Positions 43,487 to 54,049 of a DNA stretch of 64,000 nucleotides are shown piece by piece (position 1 is the first letter of the stretch; each line of letters starts with the position of its first letter). This stretch comes from Gautieria morchelliformis. Taxonomy: Eukaryota > Basidiomycota > Agaricomycetes > Gomphales > Gomphaceae. Position numbers and translations under genes: made by a program. Location of the stretch: NCBI GenBank assembly GCA_015179125.1, contig WHVA01000267.1:1-64000 (forward strand), written 5' to 3'. The notes under the pieces were generated by a model. It made no database searches. It saw nothing but the letters and a program-made list of their open reading frames with translations, and was not told the DNA's origin.

Positions 43487-44724
43487 TAGTGTTCTGCAAA
43501 GCCCGGCTCGGCTCAAAAGCCCCGGCTTCGGCTCGGCTCATGCCAGCTCGGGCTCACAGAATTCAGGGCCGGGCCCTGAGTGCCGGCTTGGGCTCGGCTC
43601 GGGCTTGGCCCGGCTTAAGCCGGGGCTCTTCAGTGGGAAATATCGACCGAGGGGATGCAACGCCGAAGTGGAAATTCTATGTACTTTTAACTAGCTAGTC
43701 GTATTCTATATCAACTTCGCTCTCCCCCTCCACAAGCTCTGTATTGAGCCTGTGCCAAGAAGATCAGACTGAGCTACAATTCATTATGAAGGCTTACCTG
43801 GTGCGAGGCTTGCATGTGCCGGCGAAGTGTACTTACTTCGAATACATAAGTTATTTTTTGTCGGTCATTTTTCCTACAAATAATATAGTCCTCATTTGCC
43901 TGCCATGGAGGAGACCTGACTCACCGGCACAATTTGCAGTCAATAATTTTTTTACCTTCCTCAACGTGTAGATTATCGAAAAAATAATGTGTATCCAAAG
44001 TACGATCTTTGGACTTGATCTCCGTGTCAGGTAAGCCCTCTACCGCATCTAGATCCTTGAGCCAGCCGTCAGGGCGAGCCGGAGCTCCCTGGACTATCTT
44101 ATCTTGTATGGATCAATAGATAGACAATATTCTATGCAAAGATATGACTCACCAGTAATGCCACCAGATTCCTTATTCGTAACCATTTCAGTACTACTGA
44201 AATCAGTAGGCTTGGCAACGGTCCTTGCATTTGGCTCGATCACCAGGGCAGGCTCAACAATAGTCTTTTGTTTTTTATTTTTATGTTGGTCAGTAGTTTC
44301 TACCACCTTAGTCACGACCTTGGCATGCTTGCGTTGACCAAGAACATTGGCCACATTATCGGGATCCTTCAGTGCGGCGCTTGGCTTTAGCGTTCGGCCC
44401 GAACGGGCACTCTTGATAGGGAGCAGCTGAACCTCGTCCTCATCGCTGGGGTCCTGGATACGGGGCAAGGGCATGGCAGTGAGCAGCAGACAGAAATTTT
44501 TTCAAACTCAACCAATAGAGTACAGGAGATACTCAAATTAGCTACCTGAGTGCATACCGGGTAAGCGCCCAAAAGCCGCGGCTTCAGGGCTCGGCTCGGG
44601 CTCTCAAAACTCAAGCCGGGCCCTAGATCCCGGCCTCAGGACGGCTTTGGCCCGGCTCAGCCCGGCTTTTGGGGGCCCGGCTCCGGCTTAGGCCGCGGCT
44701 GAAGCCGGGCTTTGCAGAACACTA
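43487..44724 (-). mobile_element. Non-autonomous hAT transposon (1238 bp), TSD GTGTCTCA
   Basis: Terminal inverted repeats of about 22 bp beginning TAGTGTTCTGCAAAGCCCGG, flanked by the perfect 8-bp duplication GTGTCTCA (43479-43486, 44725-44732). Copy B of the array has one uninterrupted GTGTCTCA at the corresponding site (50277-50284), an empty-site control. Subterminal regions are packed with GGCTCGG/CCGGCTT words. The catalytic DDE domain is absent, but the BED-finger exons are kept (next entry). The strand follows the coding exons. Confidence 0.95.
43711..44474 (-). CDS. hAT-encoded stand-alone BED zinc-finger protein (201 aa, four exons)
   Basis: Exons 44153-44474, 43925-44093, 43798-43873 and 43711-43749; introns of 59, 51 and 48 nt, with GTGAGT, GTGAGT and GTAAGC donors and AG acceptors. 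All phases agree and give 201 codons plus TGA. Residues 1-110 are charged and disordered (DPSDEDEVQLLP, QHKNKKQKT). Residues 155-189 form a complete BED-type C2H2 finger: CKLC, then a 20-residue spacer with LRRHMQASH (C-x2-C ... H-x4-H). BED fingers are the DNA-binding part of hAT transposases. After AQYRAC the protein diverges and stops, so dimerisation and catalytic parts are missing. It could bind hAT ends and act as a repressor, by analogy with truncated P-element proteins; that is inference. Confidence 0.7.
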
Positions 44725-44732
44725 GTGTCTCA

Positions 44733-44822
44733 ACACGTGGGGCACCAATGCGTCGTCTCGGACACGTCTGGCAGTGCATTGACACGTGGGGCACCAACGC
44801 GTCGTCCGGCAGTGCAACGATA
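44733..44822 (+). repeat. Minisatellite, copy A (about two units)
   Basis: Units of 38-49 bp built from CACGTGGGGCACCAACGCGTCGTC and GGCAGTGCATYGACACG words (each given here in parts). Copy B has about four to five units at 50259-50456, so the array length varies between the tandem copies. Confidence 0.75.
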
Positions 44823-45565
44823 CACGCAACTTGGAGCACCTACACTACAGGCTACAACTTGAATTGGGATTAGTGAGAATATCGGGACGATCCGGATCAC
44901 CAACACGGCACCACTCACGGTCCTTGCGTTGCCGAGCCTTGTCCTACAGCCTAAAGGATATATCAGGATGGAATAACTGCTTTGCTCCATATGCGCCTCT
45001 GCCATCAACCGCCCTCAGATACTTGCCGCGTTCCCGTCCAAGAGCAATGGTATGTTGATCCTCAATGCATTCAAGGAGAGCTGCGCATCGACTCTCCAGG
45101 TATCAACAATGCATATATATACCCATTACCACCGCAGCAGATATTCTTCGGGGTAACAACGTGTGAGAGCTAGATGACACTAGTAGAATATTTCCTCACC
45201 ACACCTTGGGGGCATAAAAGAGCTTTCTGAATCTTACCTGCCATCTCTTGGTGCAGTGGATCTCTCAAAGCGATACAATCTGTATCGATCTGAGAAATCC
45301 GGTGTGCCAACCGATTACACTTCCACTAATCTCCCTTCCAGAGTGGTTCCACGATTAAGATTCTGAAATTTCCCATCCACACGATTGTAGAACTAATGGT
45401 TACATACTCGGAGACCAAGGTAAACGTGTCAGGAGACGGGCTCTGGAAGATGGATGTCGAGAGGTACCTTCATCACCAGTCGTAATACTGATAACTCGCA
45501 AGCAAAGTCCACGGAGGGCAATGATTGTTCGCCTTTGCCAGGGCTGGAGATGTTCCCCTCATCGC

Positions 45566-45880
45566 TACCCTGGGAGACCAATCGCGGCGTCATCTGCAAC
45601 AGACGAAACTGCAGAAGTCTCACCTGCGAGCTTGATACACCTGCCGACTCGTTCGAACCGGGATTGGTGAGAGATCGTGACGATTCCGGTGGCCACCTTG
45701 GAATAGTGCGTGCAGTATCCCTATATAAATGCTCATGAAATTGGATCTCACGACCATTTAAGTAGGCATGCTCGATGGGTTTGCTCCTCATCCTCTGTCG
45801 GCGCTTGTCCCTGCGTCTGGGCACGTCCTCTCAAATTCTCCTCTCTGCTCGCCGTGGTCCCTCTCAAGGATCAACGGCAT
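45566..45880 (-). pseudogene. Decayed paralogue of the 201-aa gene (copy A)
   Basis: The minus strand opens MPLILERDHGEQR, matching the MPLVSTRDHGEQRR block of the 201-aa gene. The donor GTGAGA and the intron with ATCGTCACGATCTCTC and GTCGGCAG are homologous. The last exon reads CIKLAG... DDAAIGLPG, matching CTKLAG... DDLLG. The first exon has lost its frame and the N-terminal half is missing. An almost identical copy sits in unit B. Confidence 0.55.
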
Positions 45881-46854
45881 GTTCCTGTGGACAGGGAGAG
45901 ACGCTGAGTGAGAGCTTCAAAGTCATCAACGACACCATGGATCTGCGAGTTTGAGTAAATGATGGACGATTTAGCAAGAGATAATCATCTACTTACTGTG
46001 ATATCTACCGTGCGTCAGAACAACATCCCCGACTGAGAGGGAAATGGCAAACTTGATAAGTCAGGTGCGATAGAAACGTGATAATGCTCTCTATCGGCGT
46101 GAATTTCCCAGCCGACGGCATATACTACGACAGGGAAAGGTTAGGTGATGGGCAGGAAACAAGCATGCTCGACCACCTGGTATGACGGTACCGGCAACTG
46201 CCGAACCAGGTCTAGTCTTGCCGGGGCAGCTTCCCAACAAACTTGCGCGCAAGGTCGTCAGCGATATCGGGTATTGCTCCAGATGTCTAAATGTCACCTA
46301 GATGCGTGGAAGGACCGAATCCCCGGTGTAGGCACTAGATGGACAAGTTGGGTTCAGAGCACAGCTTTTGCGAGGGAAATTCTTGGCCGGCAATGATCGT
46401 CATCGTGTCCCTTCATGGTAGCCAACGAAAAACGTGATGGTATCACTATGGACACGAGGCGTGGTTAACTTGGGAGTGAATTATCATCACTGGGTCCTGA
46501 GACCAAAATACCTCTCACAGCCTGTACGTCGCGTCAATAAGCGACGCAGTGTTGTCGCCATGATGTAGTCAACTCGGAAGACCGTTAAACATCTTCAATT
46601 CGGTGGCAAACGAGTTCGACTCAAACTCCGCTAAGCTTGATCATCTCGTCATGACCGTACACCCGAGGCATGCATCACTTATGATCAAGGCTTATGATTT
46701 AGGACCAACAGCTGTTCGCGCCAGGCATTCTGGCGTACCATTTGAGGACTCAATCAAGGTTGAGTGTGATAGACTGCTCCCAAACTTAGGTGCAACCTGC
46801 TCCGTTTAGAAATATGTGTGATCGCCTAAATAAAGGCAAAGATTATCAGCAGGC

Positions 46855-47284
46855 ATGCGCCGCGCAGTCAAGTCCATATTTAATCCATTGCAACAGCAGC
46901 GGTGAGTTCAAAATCATTACTTATTATTTTTCTTTGCCTTATAGTCAGCCAACGTGGCGCCGAGATGCACTGCCATTCTTTCATATTCGACTGGTGTCGG
47001 AATGTCTTATTACGGGGCCGCATAGCCTGCATGAAATTTGGTGTGCTCGGACAAGTCGGACAACTTGTACAGCCCACTCCACTGATCATATTCCTAGGAC
47101 CCAGAATTCATTTTTAGTAGCCACAAGTAAAGTCTCACTTTCGATGTACCATCACCTATGGCGATGTTGCTCTAACAAAGTCCATGGCTCATGGGCGCGA
47201 CGATATGCACCCTTACTATTTTTGATTCGGAGACTTTGTGCCACCTTCGCTGTGCGGCCAAGTGTGACACCCAAGTGCTACTGA
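46855..47284 (+). CDS. Candidate small two-exon gene, copy B (unknown)
   Basis: Exon 1 is 46855-46901, the intron 46902-46944 (43 nt, GTGAGT...TTATAG), exon 2 is 46945-47284. It encodes MRRAVKSIFNPLQQQ then QPTWRRDALPFFHIRLVSEC and a longer tail than copy A. Same structure as copies A and C. An unspliced frame starting further upstream (46790) is also open. Confidence 0.45.
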
Positions 47285-48012
47285 GGCCCTAGGCGGCACC
47301 ATGGCTGTTGTTGATGTCAGAAGCTTGTAGCGACTTACTGTGAAAGTCCGAGGTACGGCGATCCTCTGTTCTCATTCTCACGGGTGCTAACATGATCATG
47401 TTGGAATGCTCCCCTGCTGTCCGCTGCTTGCGTGCAGCCTAAATGCTAAAATCTCGGGGATCGCCGCCTCAGACATTGTCAAAGATGCTGACATTGATGG
47501 TGCAACGAAGGACCCACCGCAAAAGCCGCTCACCAGTCTCCCGGACTTCACTTAGAGGGTCTGACGGGTTTCAGAACGCAAAATTCGGCTAACCGTCGAT
47601 CAGAGACATGGATCCGACCGATGAAAGCATCGAAGAGGCCCAAGGAGACTCAAACACGCTGTAGTTGAGGACATCATAACATGTTGGACACTCGAGAAAC
47701 GACCAGCAGCAGAGGTCACAACCTTCTGATGGGTAGGCGTGGTAATGTATTAGCTGACGGCGTTCACAGCGCCCCTGTCGCAACGACCTTCACAGGAGCA
47801 GTACAAGGAGTTTCCTCCCGAACGACAGGTTTAGAATTGTACCCACGGTCACTGCCAGAGTGCGATCTGAACAGCGAGCGGGGACATCTGTTGCTCGGCG
47901 GAAAATACAGGGTTTGACGGGAAGAAATATAAGTGACGCATACGACGTGGCTCACAATGAGATTCATGTGCCCTCTCACCTGTCAACACCGCCTCCCATG
48001 GACCCCATTGGA

Positions 48013-48429
48013 TTACCCCACAGAGTTTCGGAATAGCTCGACCATCGCAACATCGCGTGGAATGGCGGAGGAAAGCATGCGTCGCCCTTTATTTTCTCGG
48101 TATGGAGCCCATGCCTTAGCCCTGTCATCGTGCCCATTCGGAAGGATCTGATTCGTTACGAGTGCCTCCCATTCAGGTCGGACATTGCAAATATGCTCCT
48201 CCCTGTCGCTTTGAGCTCTCGAACCAAGCCCGGCATTGTCGCTGTGGAGCGATTCACGAGCCACTTTAGAGGCAGCGCCACGGTCTGAGGAGATATTTAT
48301 CTTTCGAGCTGGAGCGGAATAGGCTTCTTTCGTATTCGAGCCATGTCGAGTAGGGTTGTGGATTCTTGGACGTAGAAAGGCTTTGAAGGATCGTACAGTG
48401 GCGTCAAGGGCCATGTCAAGGGTCGGCAC
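48013..48429 (-). other. Open frame of unknown status in copy B
   Basis: 138 codons on the minus strand (SNTKEAYSAPARKINISS, HICNVRPEWEALVTNQILPN, DDRAKAWAPYREN). The same residues can be followed in copy A (about 41300-41720), where the frame is lost after DDRA. It may be an exon of a minus-strand gene that is decaying in A. No domain recognised. Confidence 0.35.
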
Positions 48430-48977
48430 GCCAAAGCTGCATTGTCACAGAGATGGCTCCCCGTCCAACCTCGCTGCATAGTTTCGTTACATTTTCAAGA
48501 ACAAGATGTCATTGAAGTCAGAGAAGATAATGAGCATGACTCTGGCTCGTGAGATATCTTCCATGGGGCTCATTCGAAGTAGTTGTGCTCAGCTTCTCGT
48601 CCTGGTAGTCATACTAGGGCAGAACATGGTCCCGAATATGATATGACATGAGAGAGTTGAACTAGCAGAAACGATGACGAATGGATGCGCACTCGACTAC
48701 TAGCATGATGGTGGTCGCAGCGAAAGGGGCTGATTGCATAATCAGACACCCGTGTCCGGCCGTTAGAGTAAAGCTCGTAGTCGTCATAGGCTATCAAATA
48801 TTTCACGGATACTTATCCCTCCAGGGCTGACAGATCCAAAAATCATGAGGGACACCCGGTAATGGCTCGTGCACGAAAAATATCGGAACCAATGATATAC
48901 AGCCCGAATAGATAGAAAATGTAGATACTGTACAATATCCGACATTCGAAACAGAATTTCCCTTCTACCATGCTAGA

Positions 48978-49654
48978 TCATCGCGGCCATCCGCAAACAT
49001 AATTACGCGACCCTGCCAGCTTGGCGCACCTGCCGACTCGTTAGAACAGGGTTTGCGAAAGATCGTAACGATTCGGGTGCCCACCATTTGTAATATCACT
49101 ACATAAAGGTCACCTCACGAGATCCACTGGCTCCGCACAAGCGAGCCATCGGGCTGCTTGAGAAATTCGTACTGGTGTACGACAAGTTTCACACGGGCGC
49201 GGCGTCCCGCGCCTCCGCCTCTCGCCCGTCTCTGCTCGCCGTGGTCCCTTGTAGCGACCAACGGCATAGAAATCCTCCACGGCTCTGAGCTCAAATTGAG
49301 CTCCGGGTCCAAGGAGGTAAAATGTTGTAGGGTTGTGCGAGGGCTACTGCCCCCGCGAGCTGCCCGGCCTTCGCTCTTCGCCTTGACTTTGGCCTTCGCC
49401 TTTGACCCTCCACGTCGATGGTCCCTTTGAGCCGGGACTGTGGCGGCGATCGGCGGCGGGTTTATGGTGGCCCTGCGTCGCCTAGGCTGTAGCCGCGGTA
49501 GTGGGGCGGGGATGGGCGGCGGCGGAGTGACTGGGCGTGGCTGAGGCCTCAGAGGAGGTAGCCTCAGGTAGCGGCGATCCGCCGCTGCGAGCGCTGCGTC
49601 GCCGTCGTAGGTGAGGCGGAGGTCAGACAAGCCAGGTAGATGTAAATTGTTCAT
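48978..49654 (-). CDS. Uncharacterised two-exon gene, copy B (195 aa)
   Basis: Partner of 42165-42859. Exon 1 is 49119-49654, the intron 49030-49118 (GTGAGG...GGCAG), exon 2 is 48978-49029. 588 nt including stop. It keeps MNNLHLPGLSDLRLTYDGDA, the Pro-rich middle and KLVVHQYEFLKQPDGSLVRS. Differences from copy A include in-frame length changes in the basic middle (KAKVKAKSEG versus KARVKGKSGKAQSQ) and a different last exon end (VCGWPR). An in-frame ATG 78 nt upstream (49732) exists only in this copy, so the conserved ATG was chosen. Frame kept across indels suggests a real, recently duplicated gene. Confidence 0.6.
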
Positions 49655-50258
49655 GGCTAGGAGTTGGCAATGGGATTCGAGGTGGCACGACTGGGGAAAT
49701 GTGGTGGAACGAAGAATCTTTGAAGATAGCACCAGTCTTATATATATGTATAAAGAGAAGCGATCTAATCAGGCAGACAAAGAGTGAATTAGATCAGACC
49801 TGATTATCCGCCTTCTTTGTATGAACAATAGTACGTGTTGCACTGGATTAAGCCACTTAGAAGCTTGCTAAGTCATATTAGTCGAAGCGATGCGCTTCCA
49901 TTATAGATCCCCCACGTGTAAATGTCAAGCAATATTGAGAACTAAATTATGGCACTGTTCGCCGCCGTGAGGCTGCTGGCCTGTGGACAATCGGACGCTG
50001 ACGATATTATACAGTACATGATAAATTAGTACGTGTCTCGTGGTGTCTTTGGAAGACCCGACTCGAAGCCATCAAACTTTATGATCCTGACTTCTTACGA
50101 AACCACGCAGACGGTCCATGAGCGGTCGTACTTAGCAGTTTTTTTTCATCCCGCTCCAATCGAGGCGTCATCTGCATCAATACACCCACCTTGCACGCCT
50201 AGTAAGTACAACACAAATTCTGTATGCGGTGGTACTTTGAAGCTTGTTCTGGTTCTAA

Positions 50259-50456
50259 TCGACGCGTCATCGGGCAGTGTCTCAACACGTGGGGCACCAA
50301 CGCGTCGTCTCGAACACGTCTGGCAGTGCATTGACACGTGGGGCACCAACGCGTTGTCCGGCAGTGCATCGACACGTGGGGTACCAACGCGTCGTCTGGA
50401 AATGCATCGACGCATCAGGCACCAACGCGTCGTCCGGCAGTGCAACGATACACGCA
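50259..50456 (+). repeat. Minisatellite, copy B (four to five units)
   Basis: Repeats of the GTGGGGCACCAACGCGTCGT / GGCAGTGCATCGACAC type with 38-49-bp spacing; longer than in copy A. Confidence 0.75.
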
Positions 50457-51187
50457 ACTTGGAGCACCTACAGGCTACAACTTGAATTGGGATTAGTGAG
50501 AATATCGGGATGATCCGGATCACCAACACGGCACCACTCACGGTCCTTGCGTTGCCGAGCCTTGTCCTACAGCCTAAAGGATATATCAGGATGGAATAAC
50601 TGCTTTGCTCCATATGCGCCTCTGCCATCAACCGCCCTCAGATACTTGCCGCGTTCCCGTCCAAGAGCAATGGTATGTTGATCCTCAATGCATTCAAGGA
50701 GAGCTGCGCATCGACTCTCCAGGTATCAACAATGCATATATATACCCATTACCACCGCAGCAGATATTCTTCGGGGTAACAACGTGTGAGAGCTAGATGA
50801 CACTAGTAGAATATTTCCTCACCACACCTTGGGGGCATAAAAGAGCTTTCTGAATCTTACCTGCCATCTCTTGGTGCAGTGGATCTCTCAAAGCGATACA
50901 ATCTGTATCGATCTGAGAAATCCGGTGTGCCAACCGATTACACTTCCACTAATCTCCCTTCCAGAGTGGTTCCACGATTAAGATTCTGAAATTTCCCATC
51001 CACACGATTGTAGAACTAATGGTTACATACTCGGAGACCAAGGTAAACGTGTCAGGAGACGGGCTCTGGAAGATGGATGTCGAGAGGTACCTTCATCACC
51101 AGTCGTAATACTGATAACTCGCAAGCAAAGTCCACGGAGGGCAATGATTGTTCGCCTTTGCCAGGGCTGGAGATGTTCCCCTCATCG

Positions 51188-51503
51188 CTACCCTGGGAGA
51201 CCAATCGCGGCGTCATCTGCAACAGACGAAACTGCAGAAGTCTCACCTGCGAGCTTGATACACCTGCCGACTCGTTCGAACCGGGATTGGTGAGAGATCG
51301 TGACGATTCCGGTGGCCACTTTGGAATAGTGCGTGCAGCATCCCTATATAAATGCTCACGAAATTGGATCTCGCGACCATTTAAGTAGGGATGCTCGATG
51401 GGTTTGCTCCTCATCCTCTGTCGGCGCTTATCCCTGCGTCTGGGCACGTCCTCTCAAATTCTCCTCTCTGCTCGCCGTGATCCCTCTCAAGGATCAACGG
51501 CAT
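51188..51503 (-). pseudogene. Decayed paralogue of the 201-aa gene (copy B)
   Basis: Nearly identical to 45566-45880, including the lost frame in the first exon and the CIKLAG... last exon. Confidence 0.55.
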
Positions 51504-51544
51504 CTTCCTGTGGACAGGGACAGACGCTTAGTAAGATCTTCGAA

Positions 51545-51897
51545 TGTTGGAGGGTGACGCAAGCAAACCGTGTCACCCCGTGTCACATCATGTGACAAAT
51601 GACTCAGGTACCATTGTCTCAAAGAGTGCCATTGTCCACAGTATATAGATAGATTTATTCCGCAGTTTCATTGTTCTATCCCCCCATTGTTCCCTAGAGT
51701 ATAAAGTAGCTACCTAGCACAATTTCTTCCCTCAGTCGTTTGCAGTACGAAGCGAACACTGAGGTAAGAAACATTCCGAATCTCGAGTTACTTCTTTACT
51801 TAACTATGCATTGTAGCAACTTTTCGTATAGGTAATAACATTAGTCGGTTGCAGTACGAAGCGAACACTGAGCAACTTTTCGTATAGTATTCTTACA
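51545..51897 (+). mobile_element. Solo LTR, family S (353 bp), TSD TCGAA
   Basis: TGTTGGAGGGTGACG to GTATTCTTACA flanked by TCGAA (51540-51544, 51898-51902). Copy A has the uninterrupted counterpart at about 45917. It contains GTGTCACCCCGTGTCACATC and a TATA-like ATAAAGTAGC region, and ends with a duplicated block GCAGTACGAAGCGAACACTG. No internal region is present. Confidence 0.9.
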
Positions 51898-51902
51898 TCG
51901 AA

Positions 51903-53600
51903 GTCATCAACGACGCCATGGATCTGCGAGTTCGAGTAAATGATGGACGATTTAGCAAGAGATAATCATCTACTTACTGTGATATCTACCGTGCGTCAGG
52001 AAAACATCCCCGACTGAGAGGGAAATGGCAAACTTGATAAGTCAGATGCGATAGAAACGTGATAATGCTCTCTATCGGCGTGAAATTCCCAGCCGACGGC
52101 ATATACTACGACAGGGAAATGTTAGATGATGGGCGGGAAACAAGCATGCTCGACCACCTGGTATGACGGTACAGGCAACTGCCCGAACCAGGTCTAGCCT
52201 TGCCGGGGCAGCTTCCCAACAAACTTGCGCGCAAGGTCGTCGACGATATCGGGTATTGCTCCAGATGTCTAAATGTTACCTAGATGCGTGGAAGCACCGA
52301 ATCCCCGGTGCAGGCACTAGATGGACAAGTTGGTCCAGAGCACAGCTTTTGCGAGGGAAATTCTTGGCCGGCAGTGATCGACATCGTCTCACTTTATGGT
52401 ACAACACGAAAAGCGTGATGCTATCACTATGGATATGGGGCGTGGTTAACTGGTGAATGAATTATCATCACTGGCGCCTGAGATGAGAACATACCTCTCA
52501 CAGTCTGTACATCGCGTCAATAAGCGACACAGTGTTGTCGCCATGATGTAGTCAACTCGGAAGGTTAAACATCACCAATTCGGTGGCAAACGAATTCGAC
52601 TCTCCGCTAAGCTTAGTAAGCTTGATCATCTCGTCTTGACCGTACGCCTGAGCCATGCATCACTTATGATCAAGGCTTATGATTTAAGACCAACATCTGT
52701 TCGCGCCAGGCATTCTGGCATACTATTTAGGGACTCGGTCAAGGTTGAGTGTGATAGGCTGCGCCCAAACTTAGGTGCGACCTGCTCCATTTAGAAGTAA
52801 GTATGTGGGATCGCCTAAATAAACACAAAATTTATCAGCAGGCATGCGCTGCGCATGCAGGTCCATAATTAATCCAATGCAGCAGCAGCGGTGAGTTCAA
52901 AATTCAATACTTATTATTTTTCTTTGCCATACAGTAAACCAAGGTGGGGCCAAGATGCACTGCCATTCTTTCATATTCGGCTGGTGTTGGAATTTCTTAT
53001 TATGGGGCCTCATAGCCTTCATGAAATTTGGTATCCTCGGACAAGTCGGACAACTTGTACAGCCCGCTCCACTGATCATATTCCTACGACCCAGAATTCG
53101 TTTTTATTAGCCAGAAATGAAGTCTCACTATCGATGCACCGTCACCTATGGCGATGTTACTCTTAACACTCTCCTCTTGTTAAGATCTTCATGGTAAGTC
53201 CATGGCTCATGAATACGACGATATGCACCATTGACAATTGAAGTATCTTATTCCTTTGGCTTGGAGACTCTGTGCCACCTTCGCTGTAGCGCCGAGTGTG
53301 GCACTTCCAGGTGCTACTGAGCCCCTGGGTGGCACCATGGCTGTTGTTGATATCAGAAGCTTGTAGTGACTTACTGTGAAAAACCGAGGTACGGCGATCC
53401 TCTGTTCTCATTCTCACAGGTGCTAACATGATCACACAGAAATGTTCCCTTGCTGTCCACTGCTTGTGGTAGATACTTGCAGCCTAAATGCTAAAATCTC
53501 GCAGTTCGCCACCTCAGACACTGTTAAAGATGCTGACGTTGATGGTGCAACAAAGGACCCACTGCCAAAACCGGTCACCAGTCTCCCGGACTTCACTTAG
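51903..53600. repeat. Tandem array, partial copy C
   Basis: Matches the first quarter of the unit (A 39291-40740, B 45922-47560) and stops abruptly at GGTCTGACAG, 53600, where an unrelated LTR-like fragment begins. It differs from A and B by many substitutions and short indels. Confidence 0.85.
52844..53166 (+). CDS. Candidate small two-exon gene, copy C (unknown)
   Basis: Exon 1 is 52844-52890 (47 nt as in A and B), the intron 52891-52934 (GTGAGT...CATACAG), exon 2 is 52935-53166 (KPRWGQDALPFFHIRLVLEF ... HRHLWRCYS). Frame kept despite many substitutions relative to A and B. Confidence 0.45.
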
Positions 53601-53887
53601 AGGGTCTGACAGACTGAAGAGTAGGGATGCATGCAAGGGGTTTATATAGGGGCGAGAGTAATGGTCAGGGGTGAGCATATACAGGGGAATCAGGGCGAGG
53701 TCAATATACTAATGATGCATGATCAAACGGGATAGGTAACTAAGGGGACTCGGGCATGGGATCAAGCTTGGGTATGAGCTCGGGCTCGGGCTTAGAATCA
53801 CAGTACTCAGGCACGAGTATCACAAGGCTTGGTCTTGGAAAAAGGTTGTACCAGTAAGTAACCGGCCAAAGGCCGGGTCCTTACAGT
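53601..53887 (-). repeat. LTR-like fragment
   Basis: On the minus strand it begins TGTAAGGACCCGGCC and contains a promoter-like CCCCTATATAAACCCC before stopping at the array edge. The TG start and the TATA box suggest the left part of an LTR. The inner section has GAGCTCGGGCTCGGGC words reminiscent of the hAT subterminal repeats. No other copy in the window. Confidence 0.4.
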
Positions 53888-54049
53888 GGCGTATGGTTCC
53901 AGTGCACCATGGTATCACAGTTCCTGTGCATATGTGGAGCTGCCAGATGGCTGCTCTGCACCATATGCAGACTCAACAGATTGCGGCATGGGAGCCGTAC
54001 ATGCATTCATGGGCCACAGTCCTGTCCACTGTCCTTGGGTGGAGTTTGG
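53888..54049. other. Short unassigned stretch
   Basis: Shows weak similarity (TGCACCATATG, CGTACATGCA, CCTGTCCAC words) to 54785-54895 on the other side of the next LTR, as if the LTR split one sequence. No clear gene. Confidence 0.35.

Larger units (their letters stand above)
39291..45921. repeat. Tandem array, copy A (unit about 5.6 kb plus hAT insertion)
   Basis: Matches 46124-51902 (copy B) along its length and 52108-53600 (copy C) at its start. Spacing A-to-B is 6833 bp and B-to-C 5984 bp; subtracting the hAT element with TSD (1246 bp) and the S solo LTR with TSD (358 bp) gives about 5587 and 5626 bp, so one unit length. The left edge meets the Gypsy gag fragment at a TACGAC overlap. 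Divergence is uneven: the left half differs often from B, the part from about 44830 hardly at all. Confidence 0.85.
45922..51902. repeat. Tandem array, copy B
   Basis: Second unit of the array. It lacks the hAT element (empty site at 50277-50284) and has a longer minisatellite and an S-family solo LTR near its end. From about 50460 to 51520 it is almost base-for-base the same as 44830-45890 in copy A, while the left half shows frequent differences and small indels. Confidence 0.85.

Noticed and set aside
53740-53887. Second degenerate hAT end (GCTCGGGCTCGGGCTT words)
   Set aside because: Shares short words with the hAT subterminal repeats but no TIR or 8-bp TSD.
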